Shown here: positions 10,049-22,895 of the stretch, piece by piece
Layout: each line of letters starts with the position of its first letter
Numbering within the stretch: the stretch's first letter is position 1
NCBI GenBank assembly: GCA_030549175.1
Contig: JAUKUA010000006.1
Coordinates: 124,001 to 188,000 of the forward strand
DNA: 64,000 nt
From: Lasiosphaeris hirsuta
Taxonomy: Eukaryota > Ascomycota > Sordariomycetes > Sordariales > Lasiosphaeriaceae
Reading direction: 5' to 3'
Position numbers and translations under genes: made by a program
Notes under the pieces: model-generated
Seen by the model: the letters and a program-made list of their open reading frames with translations, nothing else
The model's database searches: none
Told to the model about the DNA's origin: nothing

Positions 10049-13000
10049 CAGATACCCTAAAACTTACAGCATCGGAAATTATACCTTAATACGTCGTAAC
10101 CTCTACTAAAAAACGTACTAATTATAATACGGAGGAACTCTCTTATAAGAAGGTTAAGCGAAACTACGAACTATATCACGGCCCTTATAAGATTATTTCT
10201 ATAACTATCGTCTGCTATAGTACTAAGGAAATCTCCGTCCGAGTACTTTTAGATTTTGGTACCTCTAGCTTAGTTATAAGTAAAAACCTTGTCAAAAAAT
10301 AAAATATCTCTTACAAATATAAAACGATCTTAAAACCCTTAGAAGTCTTTAATAAAACTATCAACCTTAAATTAGATAAGGAGTATACTAAGGAAATCGT
10401 TTTACGGTACTAAGTAGAATACTTCTCTTATATCACGTTCGAAATCTTTCTCCTTAACATAGAATATGATATCCTTCTTCTATACTAGTAGCTATAATAG
10501 TACTAGCCGGACTACCTATAAGATCTTAACATATTAAAAGTAACATTTAGTTTCGACTACTATCACTAAAACTATACTTCCTTTATAATCTTAAGAAGTA
10601 AAAGTTCTATCGTAAATGTCACGACTTCTTACATCTAAAATATCCTTAAAAGATTTAAGACTTTTATCTCTTTAACATCTCTTAAAGCGGCTCAACGGCT
10701 ATTAGATCACTAGCCTTGAGACTATATGATTGATATTATCAGAGACGAGAAACTTTTATAAGAACCTTTCTATCCTATGTCACCTTTAGAAAAGAAAATC
10801 CTTTACAAATGGCTAGACCAAATGCTTAGGGAAGGTAAGATACGGAAATCAAAATTACTATGTTCTTCACCCATTTTCTTCATAGATAAGGAAGTATCAT
10901 TAGAAAAGGTAGTAACAAGGGATCCGAAGAATCTCCGCCTAGTAGTCGACTATCAAAAGATTAACAAACGAACTATTAAGAACCGTTACCTACTACCTCT
11001 AATTACCGAACTTTAAGACACCTTCGTTAAATCTGTTATCTTTATAAAGATAGATTTGAAATCGGGCTTTAATTTAATTCGGATAAAAAAAGGTCATAAG
11101 TAGAAAATAACATTTCGAACCTATTACAGTCTTTTTAAGTTTAACGTAATGTCTTTCGGCCTTACTAATACTTCTACGACCTTCTAAGATATAATAAATT
11201 ATATCTTTCGAGACTTTATCGATCAAGGCCTCCTGTCCTACATTGACGACCTCCTTATTTATATAAGTTTTAAAACGAAATATGACAAAATTGTCGTTAA
11301 AGTCCTTAAGCGACTCTAGAAGTATAACCTAGCTATTAATCCTACTAAATATATATGGGATATTAAGGAATTAGAATATCTAAGCTATATCATTAGTACT
11401 AAAGATATCGTAATGTCGAAGGATAAGGTAGAATATATCTTTTTATAAAAATAGTTAAAATTAGTAAAAGGAGTCTAATAATTTAATAGATTTATAAACT
11501 TTTATAAATATTATATTAAAGGCTATTTACACATCACTAAGCTACTTACTAATTCTACAAACCTTATTTAGAAAACTTAGATATGGAACAACTAAATAAA
11601 CGTAACATTTAAAGCGTTGAAGAAAGCTTTTACTGAAGCCTTTATTTTAGTCTATTTCGACTTTAATAGACTACCTATTATCAAATTTAACATATCAAAC
11701 TATACGTTAGAAGAAATAATGTTATAAAAGTAAGATAACGGTAAGATATATCTTATGATATTCTACTTAAGAAAGCTAATCTCTATAGAAATCAATTATA
11801 AGATCTATAATAAGGAACTTCTAACAATAGTTAATTATTTTTAACGTTAGAGACATTACCTTAAAGGAGCTAAATACCATATCGAAGTCTTCTTAGACTA
11901 TTATAATCTAGAATACTTCTAGACTGTTAAGGTTCTTAACCGCCGCTAAGCCCGATAGGCTCAGTAGCTCGTTACCTTCGATTTCGTTATTAATTTCCAT
12001 TCTAACATATAAAATGCTAAGGTAGATACTCTCTCGTGGCACGAAAAGTACCTTCCGGAAGGGGGGGATAAAAACTAACCAATAACCTCTGTTTTAAACA
12101 AAAAACATTTCTTACATTTTAAAGTTCTTACGTTCATGTTCTTAAAAGTACGTCTTTGTAACATTTTAACATTAAAATAGAACGAAGAATTCTTCGAGTA
12201 AATTAAAGCTACTACCCTTATAGATAAGACTTATTAAAAGGCCCTAGTTTCCCCTAGAAAAGACGTAACTAACGAAGATAAAATTTTGTTCGTAAAGAAT
12301 CGTATTTAAATCCCTGACAACAAAGAACTTAAGATCTAAATTATCTACTCCGAATACGATACTAAGGTAGCAGGCCACATAAGTATAGATAAGACCGTTA
12401 AACTTATTAGACAGTATATGTTCTAGCAAAACCTTAAAAAGGACGTCGCTAAATTTGTATGCTCTTATTATAAGTGTTAAAGTAACAAGTTAAGACGTTA
12501 TCTTCCTTTCGGACTATTTTATCTTATCGAGCTAGAATACTTTCTATAGAAGCTTATTTTAATAGACTTTATAACAAACCTTCCTCTCTCTAACGGATAT
12601 AGTTTTATCTAGGTTATTGTCGACACTTTTATTAAGATAGTATATTTTATATCTTTAAAGGATGATATCAAGAAGACAGAAGACTTAATCCCTCTCTTTA
12701 CTTGTAAATGTTAGAAATATCACGGCATATCCTTTAGTATTATCTTTAATCAGGACTTACGGTTTAATATAAGCCTTTAGCGTAACTTCTTTAAATATGT
12801 TAAAGTCAAACTAAGGATATTAACCTCGTTCCACCCTGAAATAGATAGCTAGACTAAACGTCTTAATTAACATATCGAGGCTTACCTTAGAACCTTCGTT
12901 AATTACAAGATAAACAATTGGGACATCTTATTAACTATAGCTAAATTTACGTAGAATAACGCTAGGTCGACTTCTACTGGTAGTTTCCCGTTCTATGTTA

Positions 13001-13443
13001 ACTATAGATATTATCTAGCCGTTAATAATCCGCCTGATAAATCTGTACGTAATCTATATAGTGAAATTATAGTACATTAGATGACCACGGTCTACGAGAA
13101 CCTCTGTAAAACACTTAAAGAATCTTAGGAACGGATGAAGAAGTACGTAGATCAGAAGCGAATAGAAGTATCCTCCTTTGTTAAGAAATAATTAGTAATA
13201 CTAGATGTTAGGAACATCAAGACTAAGAGGCCCTCGAAAAAGTTAGATAAGAAGTTACTCGGCCTATTTAAAATCTCTAAGATAGTATCTCCTATAGCCG
13301 TGAAACTCGAACTCTTAGAACATTAGAAAATTTATCCTACCTTTCACGTCTTCCTTATTAAACCTTTCCGAACTAGCTCTTAGCCGATCCCTGACCCTAT
13401 TTAGGTCTTAGAGTAAGTAGGAGACGTTTATCCTAAAGAATTC

Positions 13444-13600
13444 GTGGTAGAGGAAATTATGAACTCTCGTACTAAGAAAAGGATAGTAGAGTATCTCGTT
13501 AAATAGGACGGGTACCCTAAGGAAAAAGATTAGACTTAGGAACTATATAAGTACTTCTTTGACATTTAGAAACTCTAGGACTTCCACGTCAAATACCTAC
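13444..13600 (+). other. Chromodomain at the C-terminus of Pol (H)
   Basis: The translation reads V-E-E-I-M-N-S-R near 13449 and then YLVK followed by TAG (former Trp), DGYP and KEKD. This is the chromodomain signature found after the integrase of chromoviruses. Such domains bind methylated H3K9 in studied elements. The same block is seen in A (27850-28010), G (25740-25900), I (22670-22830), B (50560-50710) and, on the minus strand, in C, D and E. Confidence 0.85.
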
Positions 13601-13668
13601 GTAAGCCTAAGGACCCTAGGGTTATTAACCTTAAGACTCGAGGCAAGTCCTCTTAGGAGGGAGGATGG

Positions 13669-14995
13669 TATTATACTAATAGGCTTATCTAAGTTAACAA
13701 GGTTACTAACCTCCTTAACCGAGCCTTATACTAACGGCACGAACTATATATAAGAAGTATATACCTATTAACCTATGTACATTTATCATAGATCACGTAG
13801 ATAAGGAAACTATCATAGAGGATGGCCATAATGTAGCTTAACCTCGGGACATGATCTCACACGTGGCTTATAGCCTACTCAGCCGGTACGTAGGTTAGTG
13901 GATTCTCATAAGTACCCACGGGTTACGACGGAATGTTTAGAACTACTTATAAGCTAGAGTAGCTATATAACGGACCCCGTCTATACTAGGTAACATTATT
14001 AGACTTTAAATTTGTTATAGACAAGCTATTTAACCTTAGTATCGTAGTCAGGGCCTATATAGTTAGCCTAGATCCTATAGCTAGTCTTTCGAATTATAGA
14101 CCTCCTTACTATCGTTAGTATTCCTTTAGAAGACTTAGAACCCGATGTTCTCCGGAGTCTAGCTTCAGTAGTAACAGGTAGCCGTGACTCCCGCGTATAA
14201 GTCACAAAGGAAACCGTTACTATGATAGCCGACTAAGAGATTAACCTAATAGTGTTATAACTAACATAAGTACTAAGGACGTGAAAGAATATCTATAATA
14301 ATAGACATTATACCACTAGAGTTATATAGATAAGTACTAATACCGGCCGTAGACCGACGTATGATAGGCCGGCTTCACTTAGCTTGTAACTACGGATTTG
14401 TAAGGTACGAGAGATAGGCGGCTAGAAAGGAGATTCGGGACCGACGGGAGGCTAGGAAGATCCTCTAGGTATTTTAATATCCTTGTATCTTATACATAGC
14501 CTTCTATAAGTAGGACAGGTACGTTACGATAGATCCTCGAGAGGAAGAAGCTTTCTAGTTTTCTTTAGACAAACTTAGAAAAATTATCAGTTAAACTTCA
14601 GTGAAGCTGAGAGGTAATATAACCTTATGAACCCTTCTGTTTCTCCTGACTTGTAACTACGAAGTATTATGTCTTATTTTCTGTTAGATCATTCTATCTC
14701 TCTGAACCTCCTTCTCCCTGGCTCTCCACCACTTTATATTGCGACAGTTAACTTCCTTACCGTTCTGTTCTAAATCTCTAAATCGGACCTTGTACTTATT
14801 AGCCTCGTGAAGATCAAGTCTCTGAGTCCGTCGTATGAAAGCTCTGAACTAGACCAACAGCAATTGTCGGGGTGGTTCGCTGAACGGTTAAGTTAAGAGT
14901 TAAGAAAGGTTAAAGCTCTATAGTCTGACTCTTCATTTGATATCTCACCTTGTGGTTGTCACACCCCAGACCTTCGGTGGCTGGCCTGTGTCACA
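13669..14995 (+). repeat. 3' LTR of H with upstream polypurine tract
   Basis: It is 1327 bp. The inner start is mutated (tattatactaataggc) and the outer end TGTCACACCCCAGACC...TGTGTCACA is clean. A polypurine tract, gaggagg-type, lies at about 13656-13668 directly before it and would prime plus-strand DNA. Differences from the 5' LTR are C/T and G/A transitions wherever I compared them. Confidence 0.95.
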
Positions 14996-15000
14996 ATAAG

Positions 15001-15505
15001 GTAGAATGTATCCTTTTATAGAAACAGCTAAAATCGGTAAAAGAAGTTTAGTAATTTAATAGATTTACAAACTTTTATAGGTGTTACATTAAGGGCTACT
15101 TACGTATTACTAAGCTACTCACTGACTTTACAAACCTTACCTAGAAAACCTAGACATGGAATAATTAGATAAATACGATATTTAAAGCGTTAAAGAAAGT
15201 CTTTACTAAAGCCCTTATTTTAGTCTATTTCGACCCTAATAGACTACTTATTATCGAACCTAACGTATCAGACTACACGTTAGGAGAGATAATATCACAA
15301 AAACAAGATGACGGTAAGATACATCCTATGGCATTTCACTCAAGGAAACTAATCCCCGCGGAAATTAACTACGAGATCTATAATAAGGAACTTCTAATAA
15401 TAATCGATTACTTCTAACGTTAGAGATACTATCTCGAGGGTACTAAGTACCATATCGAAGTTTTCTTAAACTACCGTAATCTAAAATACTTCTAAACTAC
15501 CAAGA
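15001..15505 (+). pseudogene. pol: Element G pol, part 2: RT connection and RNase H
   Basis: G's pol resumes here between H and I. It covers the RT thumb/connection and most of RNase H (the VYFDPNRLLIIE-like and NYEIYNKELL-like blocks) and ends at the junction with I. The joined sequence agrees with H's pol at about 11426-11935. Confidence 0.85.
15501..15505. repeat. Target-site duplication of I, left copy (CAAGA)
   Basis: The right copy at 24211-24215 is CAAGG. Removing I restores ctaccaaggttcttaaccg, the sequence of this place in uninterrupted copies. Confidence 0.9.
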
Positions 15506-16820
15506 TGTCACACTGGTAGGCTTACCTAGGTCAACAGGGTCATCAACCTCCTTAACCGAGCTACACACCAGCGGCACGAACCACACATAAGAAGTACATA
15601 CCCATCGACCCACGACCACGTAGATAAGGGAACTATCACAGAGGATGGCCATAATATGGCTTAACCTCGGGACACGATCCCACGTATAGCTCATAGCCTA
15701 TTTAGCCGACACGTAGGTCAGCGGATTCTCCTAAGTACCCACGGGTCACGACGAGATACCCAGAACCACTCATAAGCCAGAGTAGCTATACAACAGACCT
15801 TACCTACGCTAGGTAACGTTATTAGACTTTAGATTTGTCATGGACAAGCTATCTAACCTTAGTATCGTAGCCAGGGCTTATATAGTCAGCCCAGACCCTA
15901 TAACTGATCTTTCGAATAATAAACCTTCCCACTATCGCTGGCATTCCTTTAGAAGACCTAGAACCCGACGTTCTCCAGAGTCTAGCTTCAATAGTAACAG
16001 GTAGCCGCGACCCCCGTATATAAGTCACGAAAGGAACCGTTACTATGACAGCCGACCGGGAGATTAACCTAACAACGCTGTAGCCAACGTAAGTACTAAG
16101 GATATAAAGGAATATCTACAGTAATAGACACTATGCCACTAGAGCTATATAGATAAGTACTAATACCGGCCGTGGACCAACGTATGATAGACCGGCTTTA
16201 CTTAGCTTGTAACCGCTGATTTGTAAGGCGTGAGAGACGGGCGGCTAGAAAGGAGATTCGGGACCAACGGGCGGCTAGGAAGATCCTTTAGGTATTTCGG
16301 TATCCTTATATTTTATACATAGCCTTCTATAAGTAAAGTAGGTATATTACGATAGATTCTCGAGAGGAAGAAGTTTCCTAGTTCTCTTTAGACAAACTTA
16401 GAAAGATTATCAACTAAACTTTAGTAAGGTTAAGGGATAATATAACCTTATAAACCCTTTTGTTTCTCTTGACTTGTAACTACGAAGTATTATGTCTTAT
16501 CTTCTATTAGATCATTCTATCTCTCTAAACCTCTTTCTCTCTAACTTTCTATCACTTTATATTATGATAGTTAACTCCCTTATCGTTCTGTTCTAAACCT
16601 TTAAATCGGACCTTGTACTTATGAAGCCTTATAAAGATTAAGTCCCTAAGTTCATCGTACAAAAGCTTTAAACTAGACTAATAATAATTATCGGGATAGT
16701 TTGTTAAACGGTTAAGTCGAGAGTTAAGAAAAGGTTAAAGTTCTATAGTCTGACTCTTTATTAGATATCTTACCTTGTAGTTGTTACATCTCAGACCTTC
16801 GTGACTTAACTTATGTCATA
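15506..16820 (+). repeat. 5' LTR of I
   Basis: It is 1315 bp. It starts TGTCACACTGGTAGG and ends ttatgtcata. The self-primer segment agaaagattatc is at 16400-16411 and the primer-binding site gataatcttttt at 16821-16832. Confidence 0.94.
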
Positions 16821-16871
16821 GATAATCTTTTTATTTTATAAATAATCCTTTCGTCTACTACTCCATTTATA

Positions 16872-19284
16872 ATAGCTAGTAATTTTATATCATACTTAGC
16901 TACACTCCTGGGCCGGGAAACCGAACCTAACTTAGGGACTGACCTTATGATTTAAGAACCTCCCGAAATAGAAATATAAACTATTAAGAAGTTTCTTATA
17001 TTCTTATCGAGCTCCGAAACCCTCGTTAAACTACCTTAATAGTTTATTTATCTTTATAATCAGGTCACTAAAGCTTATAAGGAACTTTACTTCTTTATTA
17101 ATAATATATATAAAGATAAGAAAAGGTTCGATTTACTTACTTTAATATTTACTACCTTAGTTACTAACTACTAGTTAATGATATAATATGTCAAGACAAA
17201 CTAATACGTCCTTAAAAGTACTTAGTAAAAATTAAAAGCTTTTTATACTACTTTCGGTATCGAGGTTAACTAGAAGTTAGCCTAGTTTACTACTTAGATA
17301 GCCTAATATGAAAAATCCCTTAATCTTATTATCGTACGTACTAAGGCCTTTTATAAAGAGATCACTAAGTAAAAGTTACGCTAAGTACGACAGACCTAAG
17401 AATAGGAAACGTAGGCTTGAGAACAAAATGCTAAGCTTGTTAAAGTTAAGAAACTTCTCTATATCTAAAAGAAGAAATAAACTCGATAAGATTATTACAA
17501 TATAGAATTTAGTTACTGGTCTACTACGGCCTAAAGCCAGCTTAATTCTCTTATAGTACTTTAATAACCGGAAGTATTACGAACTCTGAAGGACTAAGAA
17601 TTGTTCGATTAGCTTAAGGCCTATTCTAACAACCTCGTCGAAGAAACTCTCGTATTAAGGTTGACATAGGTAAGACTTTATAATAAGGAACAGATCATTT
17701 AAAAGGTTATAATACGTTTATAAAAAACCTTATCTATTAAACTCTCACGATAACTGTTATAACCGTCTAAAAAATCAACCTCTATATGATACTTCGACTA
17801 AGACAAAGACCCCCTCTTAGACCGTAACCTCTAAAAAAGGGCTACCCGGGAAATCTTAACATAAGTCTAAAGATAGGTAGATAACATATAAAATTCTAAT
17901 GTTAAAATAAGAAGTAGAAATATAAGAGGAAACTTACCTCTCCGTTATACTAAGACAGAAATGTTACCTCCTCCGGGTAATAATAATAATAATAACAACT
18001 CCGATAACAATCTTTATCATACGAGTCTACCTCCCGGTTCTCCCGGACCACCAGTGGGGCCTACCAAGGCCCCCGGGACCCCTAGGACCTTAGGGTCTAA
18101 GTTCCCGGAGCCCTTTATCCCTACGTGACCCTATGGCAATCTTTCTCGATCTTATCTAAACTAACTAAGATCTAATTCGTAACAATACTAATACGATTTA
18201 GGAATCTCATAGTTAAAGTACCGCCGTAACCATAGTAAAACCTAAAAAGTATAATAGAAAGAATAAAAGTAAGTTTAAGACGTGATAATACTTTATTAAG
18301 GAATATTTCAATATCTATGAACGAAGTTTCCTCGACGACAAGGCTAAAATTAATTTTATTAATACTTTTATCAAGGACACTATCCTTAAATAACATCAGA
18401 AAAGAGAGACTCAGATCGAAAAGCTTAGCCTAGTAGATTAATAAAACAACTATACTACCGTTATAATTAAACGTTTCTGTAACCTAGCACGAAGAGCTAA
18501 GGACTATAAGGTTATAAAGGTCCTAACTTATAACAAAGATATAAATAAATACGTAATAAAACTTTAAAAACTAAATTATACTATCGATCTTAGTAGATAG
18601 GCCCTATAATCACTAGTTATTAATACCATCCCCGATACCATAATAGACTTAATCTATTTACGTATAAGACATCTCTTTACTAACGATACTAACTTCCTCA
18701 AAGCCGTTGTTACTACTAGCTTAATTTATAAAGATAAAATAAAGAACCGCGAAATCAATCGTAAAGCCAAATAGGGAAAAGGAAAGTCTACTTCGAATAA
18801 CAAGAAACGTTCGAAGAGAAATAGTCATTAAGAAGAAATTAATACCTCTAGCTCCCGTCTACATCCGGTACCTACGAAAGGAAAGCCTAAGAAAGGTCTA
18901 AAACGGAAGTAATAAGATAAAAAGGACAACCTCTCGGTATCTACCTAAACAAAGTACTAATAAACTTACAAAGAAGCTATTACCGAGATAAAACAAGCCG
19001 AAATTAACAAGTATAAGGTAAGTAAGAGATACTACCGTTATAGACGTTAAGGCTATAACACTCTTAAATGTTATAATAAGAAAACTAAGGATGATAAGAA
19101 TATCCCTAAGTTACCTAGTAAAATCTCTAAAGCTAAGACTAAACATAAAAAAGATAAGAATAAGAATACTTCTCTCTAACTATCGAAAAAGGCTAAGGTC
19201 TTTATAATGATAAAAAAAGACTATCCCAAACTCTTCTCTCATATTATTAAACTATCTGATAGTAAAGATATATCGGATTTTTAA
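16872..19284 (+). pseudogene. gag: Element I gag (RIP-inactivated)
   Basis: It has the same plan as H gag: former ATG (ATA) at 16872, Gln-rich N-terminal third, Asn run near 17980, gag domain around 18270-18560, CCHC knuckle near 19025-19080, and stop TAA at 19282-19284 after GGATTTT. Its length of 2413 nt implies a net one-base insertion relative to copy C (2412), so the frame shifts once. The forward open frame at 17308-17505 is in the wrong frame and is not a gene. Confidence 0.85.
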
Positions 19285-22200
19285 CAGGTACCCCGAAACT
19301 TACGGTATCGGAAATTATACCCCAATACGTCGTAACCTCTACTAGAAAACATACCAACTATAACACGGAAGAACCCTCTCATAAGAAGGTTAAACGAAGC
19401 CACGAACTATATCATGGTCCTCATAAGATCGTCCCTATGACTATCGTCTACTATAAAGCTAAAGAAATCTCCATCTAAGTACTCCTAAATCTTAGTACCT
19501 CTAGCCCGGTCATAAGTAAAGACTTTATTAAAAGATAAAACATCTCTCACGAATATAGAACGATCTTAAAACCCTTAGAAGCCTTTAATAAAACTATCAA
19601 CCTTAAATTAGGTAAGGAGTATACTAAGGAAATCGTTCTACGGTACCAAATAAAACACTTCTCTCATATCACGTTAGAAATCTCTCCTCTCGATATAGAA
19701 TGTAACATCCTTCTCCTATATTAGTAACTATAATAATACTAGCCGGACTATCTATAAGACTCTGACACATCGAAAGTAACTTTTAATTCTGACTACTGTC
19801 GACAAAACTATACTTTCCTTATAATCTTAGGAAATAAAAGCTCTATCGTAACGTCTTATATCTAAAATATCCCCGAAAGATTTAGGATCTTTACCCCTTT
19901 GATATCTCCTAAAGCGGCTTAACGGCTACCAAATCACTAGCCTTAGAACCATATAATTGATATTATCGAAGATAAGAAACTTCTATAGGAACCCCTCTAC
20001 CCTATGTCACCTTTAGAAAAGAAAATCCTTTATAAATAGTTAGACTAAATACTTAGAGAGGATAAGATATAGAAATCAAAATCATCATGTTCTTCGCCCA
20101 TTTTCTTCGTAGATAAGGAAGTATCATTAGAAAAAGTAGCTATAAGAGATCTAAAAAATCTCTATCCTATAGTCAACTACCGAAAGATTAACGAACGAAC
20201 TATTAAGAACTACTACCTACTACCTCTAATCACCGAACTTTAAGATGTCCTCGTTAGATCTGTCGTCTTTACAAAGATAAATTTGAAATCGGGCTTTAAT
20301 TTGATTTAGATAAAAAAGGGTCATAAGTAAAAAACAGTATTTCGAACTTGTTATAGTCTTTTTAAGTTTAACATAATATCTTTCGGCCTTACTAATGTTC
20401 CTACGGCCTTCTAAGATATAATAAATCATATCTTTCGAGACTTTATTAATCAAGACCTCCTATCCTATATTGACGACCTCTTCATTTATATAAGTTTTAA
20501 AAAGGAATATAACAAAATTGTTATTGAAGTCCTTAAACGACTTTAGAAGTATAACCTAGCTATTAACCCTTCTAAATGTATATGGGATGTCGAGGAATTG
20601 AAATACCTAGGCTATATTATTAGTACTAAAGATATTATAATATCGAGGGATAAGATAGAATATATCCTTTTATAAAAATAGCTAAAATCGGTAAAAGAAG
20701 TTTAGTAATTTAATAGATTTACAAACTTTTATAGATATTATATTAAGAGCTACTTATATATTATTAAGCTACTTACTAACTTTATAAACCTTACCTAGAA
20801 ATCTTAGACATAGAATAATTAGATAAATACGGTATTTAAAGTATTAAAGAAAGTCTTTACCAAAGCCCTTGTTTTAGCCTATTTCGATCCTAATAGACTA
20901 CCTATTATCGAACCTAATATATCAGACTATATGTTAAGAGAAATAATATTATAAAAGTAAGATAACGGTAAGATATATCCTATGACATTTTACTTAAGGA
21001 AGTTAATTCTTATGGAAATTAATTACGAGATCTATGATAAGAAACTCCTAGTAATAGTTAATTACTTCTAATGTTAGAGATATTATCTTAAAGGAACTAA
21101 ATATCGTATTGAGATCTTCTCGGACTATCATAATCTAGAATACTTCTAGACTACTAAGGTTCTTAACCGTTACTAAGCTTAATAGGCTCAGTAGCTCGTT
21201 ACCTTCGATTTTATTATTAATTTCCGTCCTAGTATATAAAATGCTAAGGTAGATACTTTCTCATGGTACGAAAAGTACCTTCCGGAAGGAGGAGATGAAA
21301 ACTAACCGATAACCTCTATTTTAAACAAAGAACATTTTTTATATTCTAAAGTTTCTATGTTCATACTTTTAAAAGTATATCTCTATAACATTTTAACACT
21401 AAAGTAAAACGAAGAATTCTTTAAGTAAATTAAGACTACTACTCCTATGGACGAAACATATCAAAAGGCTTTAGTTTCTCCTAGGAAGGATATAACTAAC
21501 GAAGACAGAATCTTATTTATAAAGAATCGTATTTAAATTCCTAACAATAAGGAACTAAAGATCTAAATTATCTACTTAGAATACGATACCAAAGTAATAG
21601 ACTATATAGGTATAGATAAGACTATTAAACTTATCAGACAGTATATATTTTAGTAAAATCTTAAGAAGGATGTCGTTAATTTTGTATGTTCCTATCATAA
21701 GTATCAAAGTAACAAGTTAAGACGTTATCTTCCTTTTAGTCTACTATATCTTATTAAGTTAAAATACTTTTCCTAGAGACTTATTTTAATAAACTTTATA
21801 ATAAACCTTTCTCTCTCTAATAGATATAGTTTTATCTAGGTTATTATCGACATCTTTACTAAAATAACATACTTTATTCCTTTAAAAGACGATACTAAGA
21901 AGATAGAAGACTTAATCTTAATCTTTACCCGTAAATATTAGAAATATCACAGCATACCTACTGGTATCATCTCTAATCGAGATTCCTAGTTTAACATAGG
22001 CTTATGGTACGACTTCCTTAAATATATCGAAGTCAAACTAAAGATATTAACCTCGTTCTATCCCGAAACAGATAACTAAACTAAATATCTTAATTAACAC
22101 ATCGAAGCCTACCTTAAGACCTTCGTTAACTATGAGATAAATAACTAAGAGACCTTATTACCTATAGCTAAATTTACGTAAAATAACGCTAGGTTAATTT

Positions 22201-22883
22201 CTACTAGTAACTTCCCATTCTATACCAATTACAGATATCATCCGGCTATAAATAATCTACCTAACGAATCTATACATAACCTATATAACGAGATTATAAC
22301 ACACTAGATAACAACAATCTATAAGAACCTCTACGAAACCCTTAAGAAATCTTAGAAACGGATAAAGAAGTACGTAAACAAGAAGAAGACGGAAATATCT
22401 TCCTTTAAGAAAAAGTAACTAATAATACTTAACACACGGAACATTAAGACTAAAAGACCTTCTAAAAAGCTAGATAGGAAGTTACTTAGCCCGTTTAAAA
22501 TCTCTAAGATAATATCTCTTACAGCCATAAAACTCAAACTTCCGGAACGTTAAAAGATTTATTTTACCTTTCATATATCTCTTATTAAACCTTTCTAAAC
22601 CGGCTCTTAGCCGATCCCTAACCTTATTTAGGTCTTAGAGTAAGTAGGAGACGTTTACCCTAAGAAATTCATAGTAAAAGAAATTATAAACTTCCGTATT
22701 AAAAAAGAGGTAGTAAAATATCTTATAAAATAAGATAGATATCCCGAAGAGAAGGATTAGACTTAGGAACTATACGAGTACTTCTTTAACATCTAGGAAC
22801 TTTAAGACTTCTACGTTAAGTACCCACATAAGCTAAGAGACCCTAGGGTTATCGACCCCGGGACTCGAGGTAAGTCTTTCTAA
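19275..22883 (+). pseudogene. pol: Element I pol (RIP-inactivated)
   Basis: Pol of 3609 nt, 9 nt shorter than in H, C and D. Protease: the catalytic Asp is Asn (L-N-L-S-T near 19490). RT has an intact YIDD at 20466-20477. RNase H lies around 20870-21290, integrase from about 21550 and the chromodomain near 22670-22830. The frame ends TTC-TAA at 22881, next to a purine tract and the 3' LTR. TAA/TAG codons occur at former Gln/Trp positions. Confidence 0.9.
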
Positions 22884-22895
22884 AAGGGGAGATAA

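Larger units (their letters stand above)
10039..13656 (+). pseudogene. pol: Element H pol (RIP-inactivated, 1206 codons): PR-RT-RH-IN-chromodomain
   Basis: One frame length is kept from the frameshift site to TAG at 13654. Protease: the catalytic Asp codon is at 10252, in L-D-F-G-T. RT: fingers and palm from 10777, with an 80-codon stretch still open, and an intact YIDD motif at 11239-11250. RNase H spans about 11640-12010. Integrase: in the HHCC module His has become Tyr at 12355, His is kept at 12376, Cys has become Tyr at 12466 and Cys is kept at 12475. The core D,D35E reads Asp 12565, Asn 12748 (was Asp) and Lys 12856 (was Glu). A chromodomain at about 13444-13600 has the pattern YLVKxxGYPxExD. 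The enzyme set would copy and integrate the element; the changed catalytic residues and many TAG/TAA codons make it dead. Confidence 0.92.
6275..14995 (+). mobile_element. Element H: complete, uninterrupted family 1 chromovirus
   Basis: This is the best reference copy: 8721 bp with two 1327-bp LTRs, no insertion, and an ATAAG duplication at 6270-6274 and 14996-15000. It is inserted in the RT part of G's pol. Gag keeps one uninterrupted frame length (801 codons counting RIP stops) and pol another (1206 codons), so its damage is almost purely point transitions. Element D on the other strand has the same total, LTR, gag and pol lengths, which makes H and D close sister copies. Confidence 0.97.

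Noticed and set aside
17308..17505. Open frame of 65 codons rich in Lys/Arg, with a related one at 47665-47913 on the minus strand.
   Set aside because: Both lie in the gag N-terminal region but in the wrong frame. The correct frame has stops at former Gln codons.
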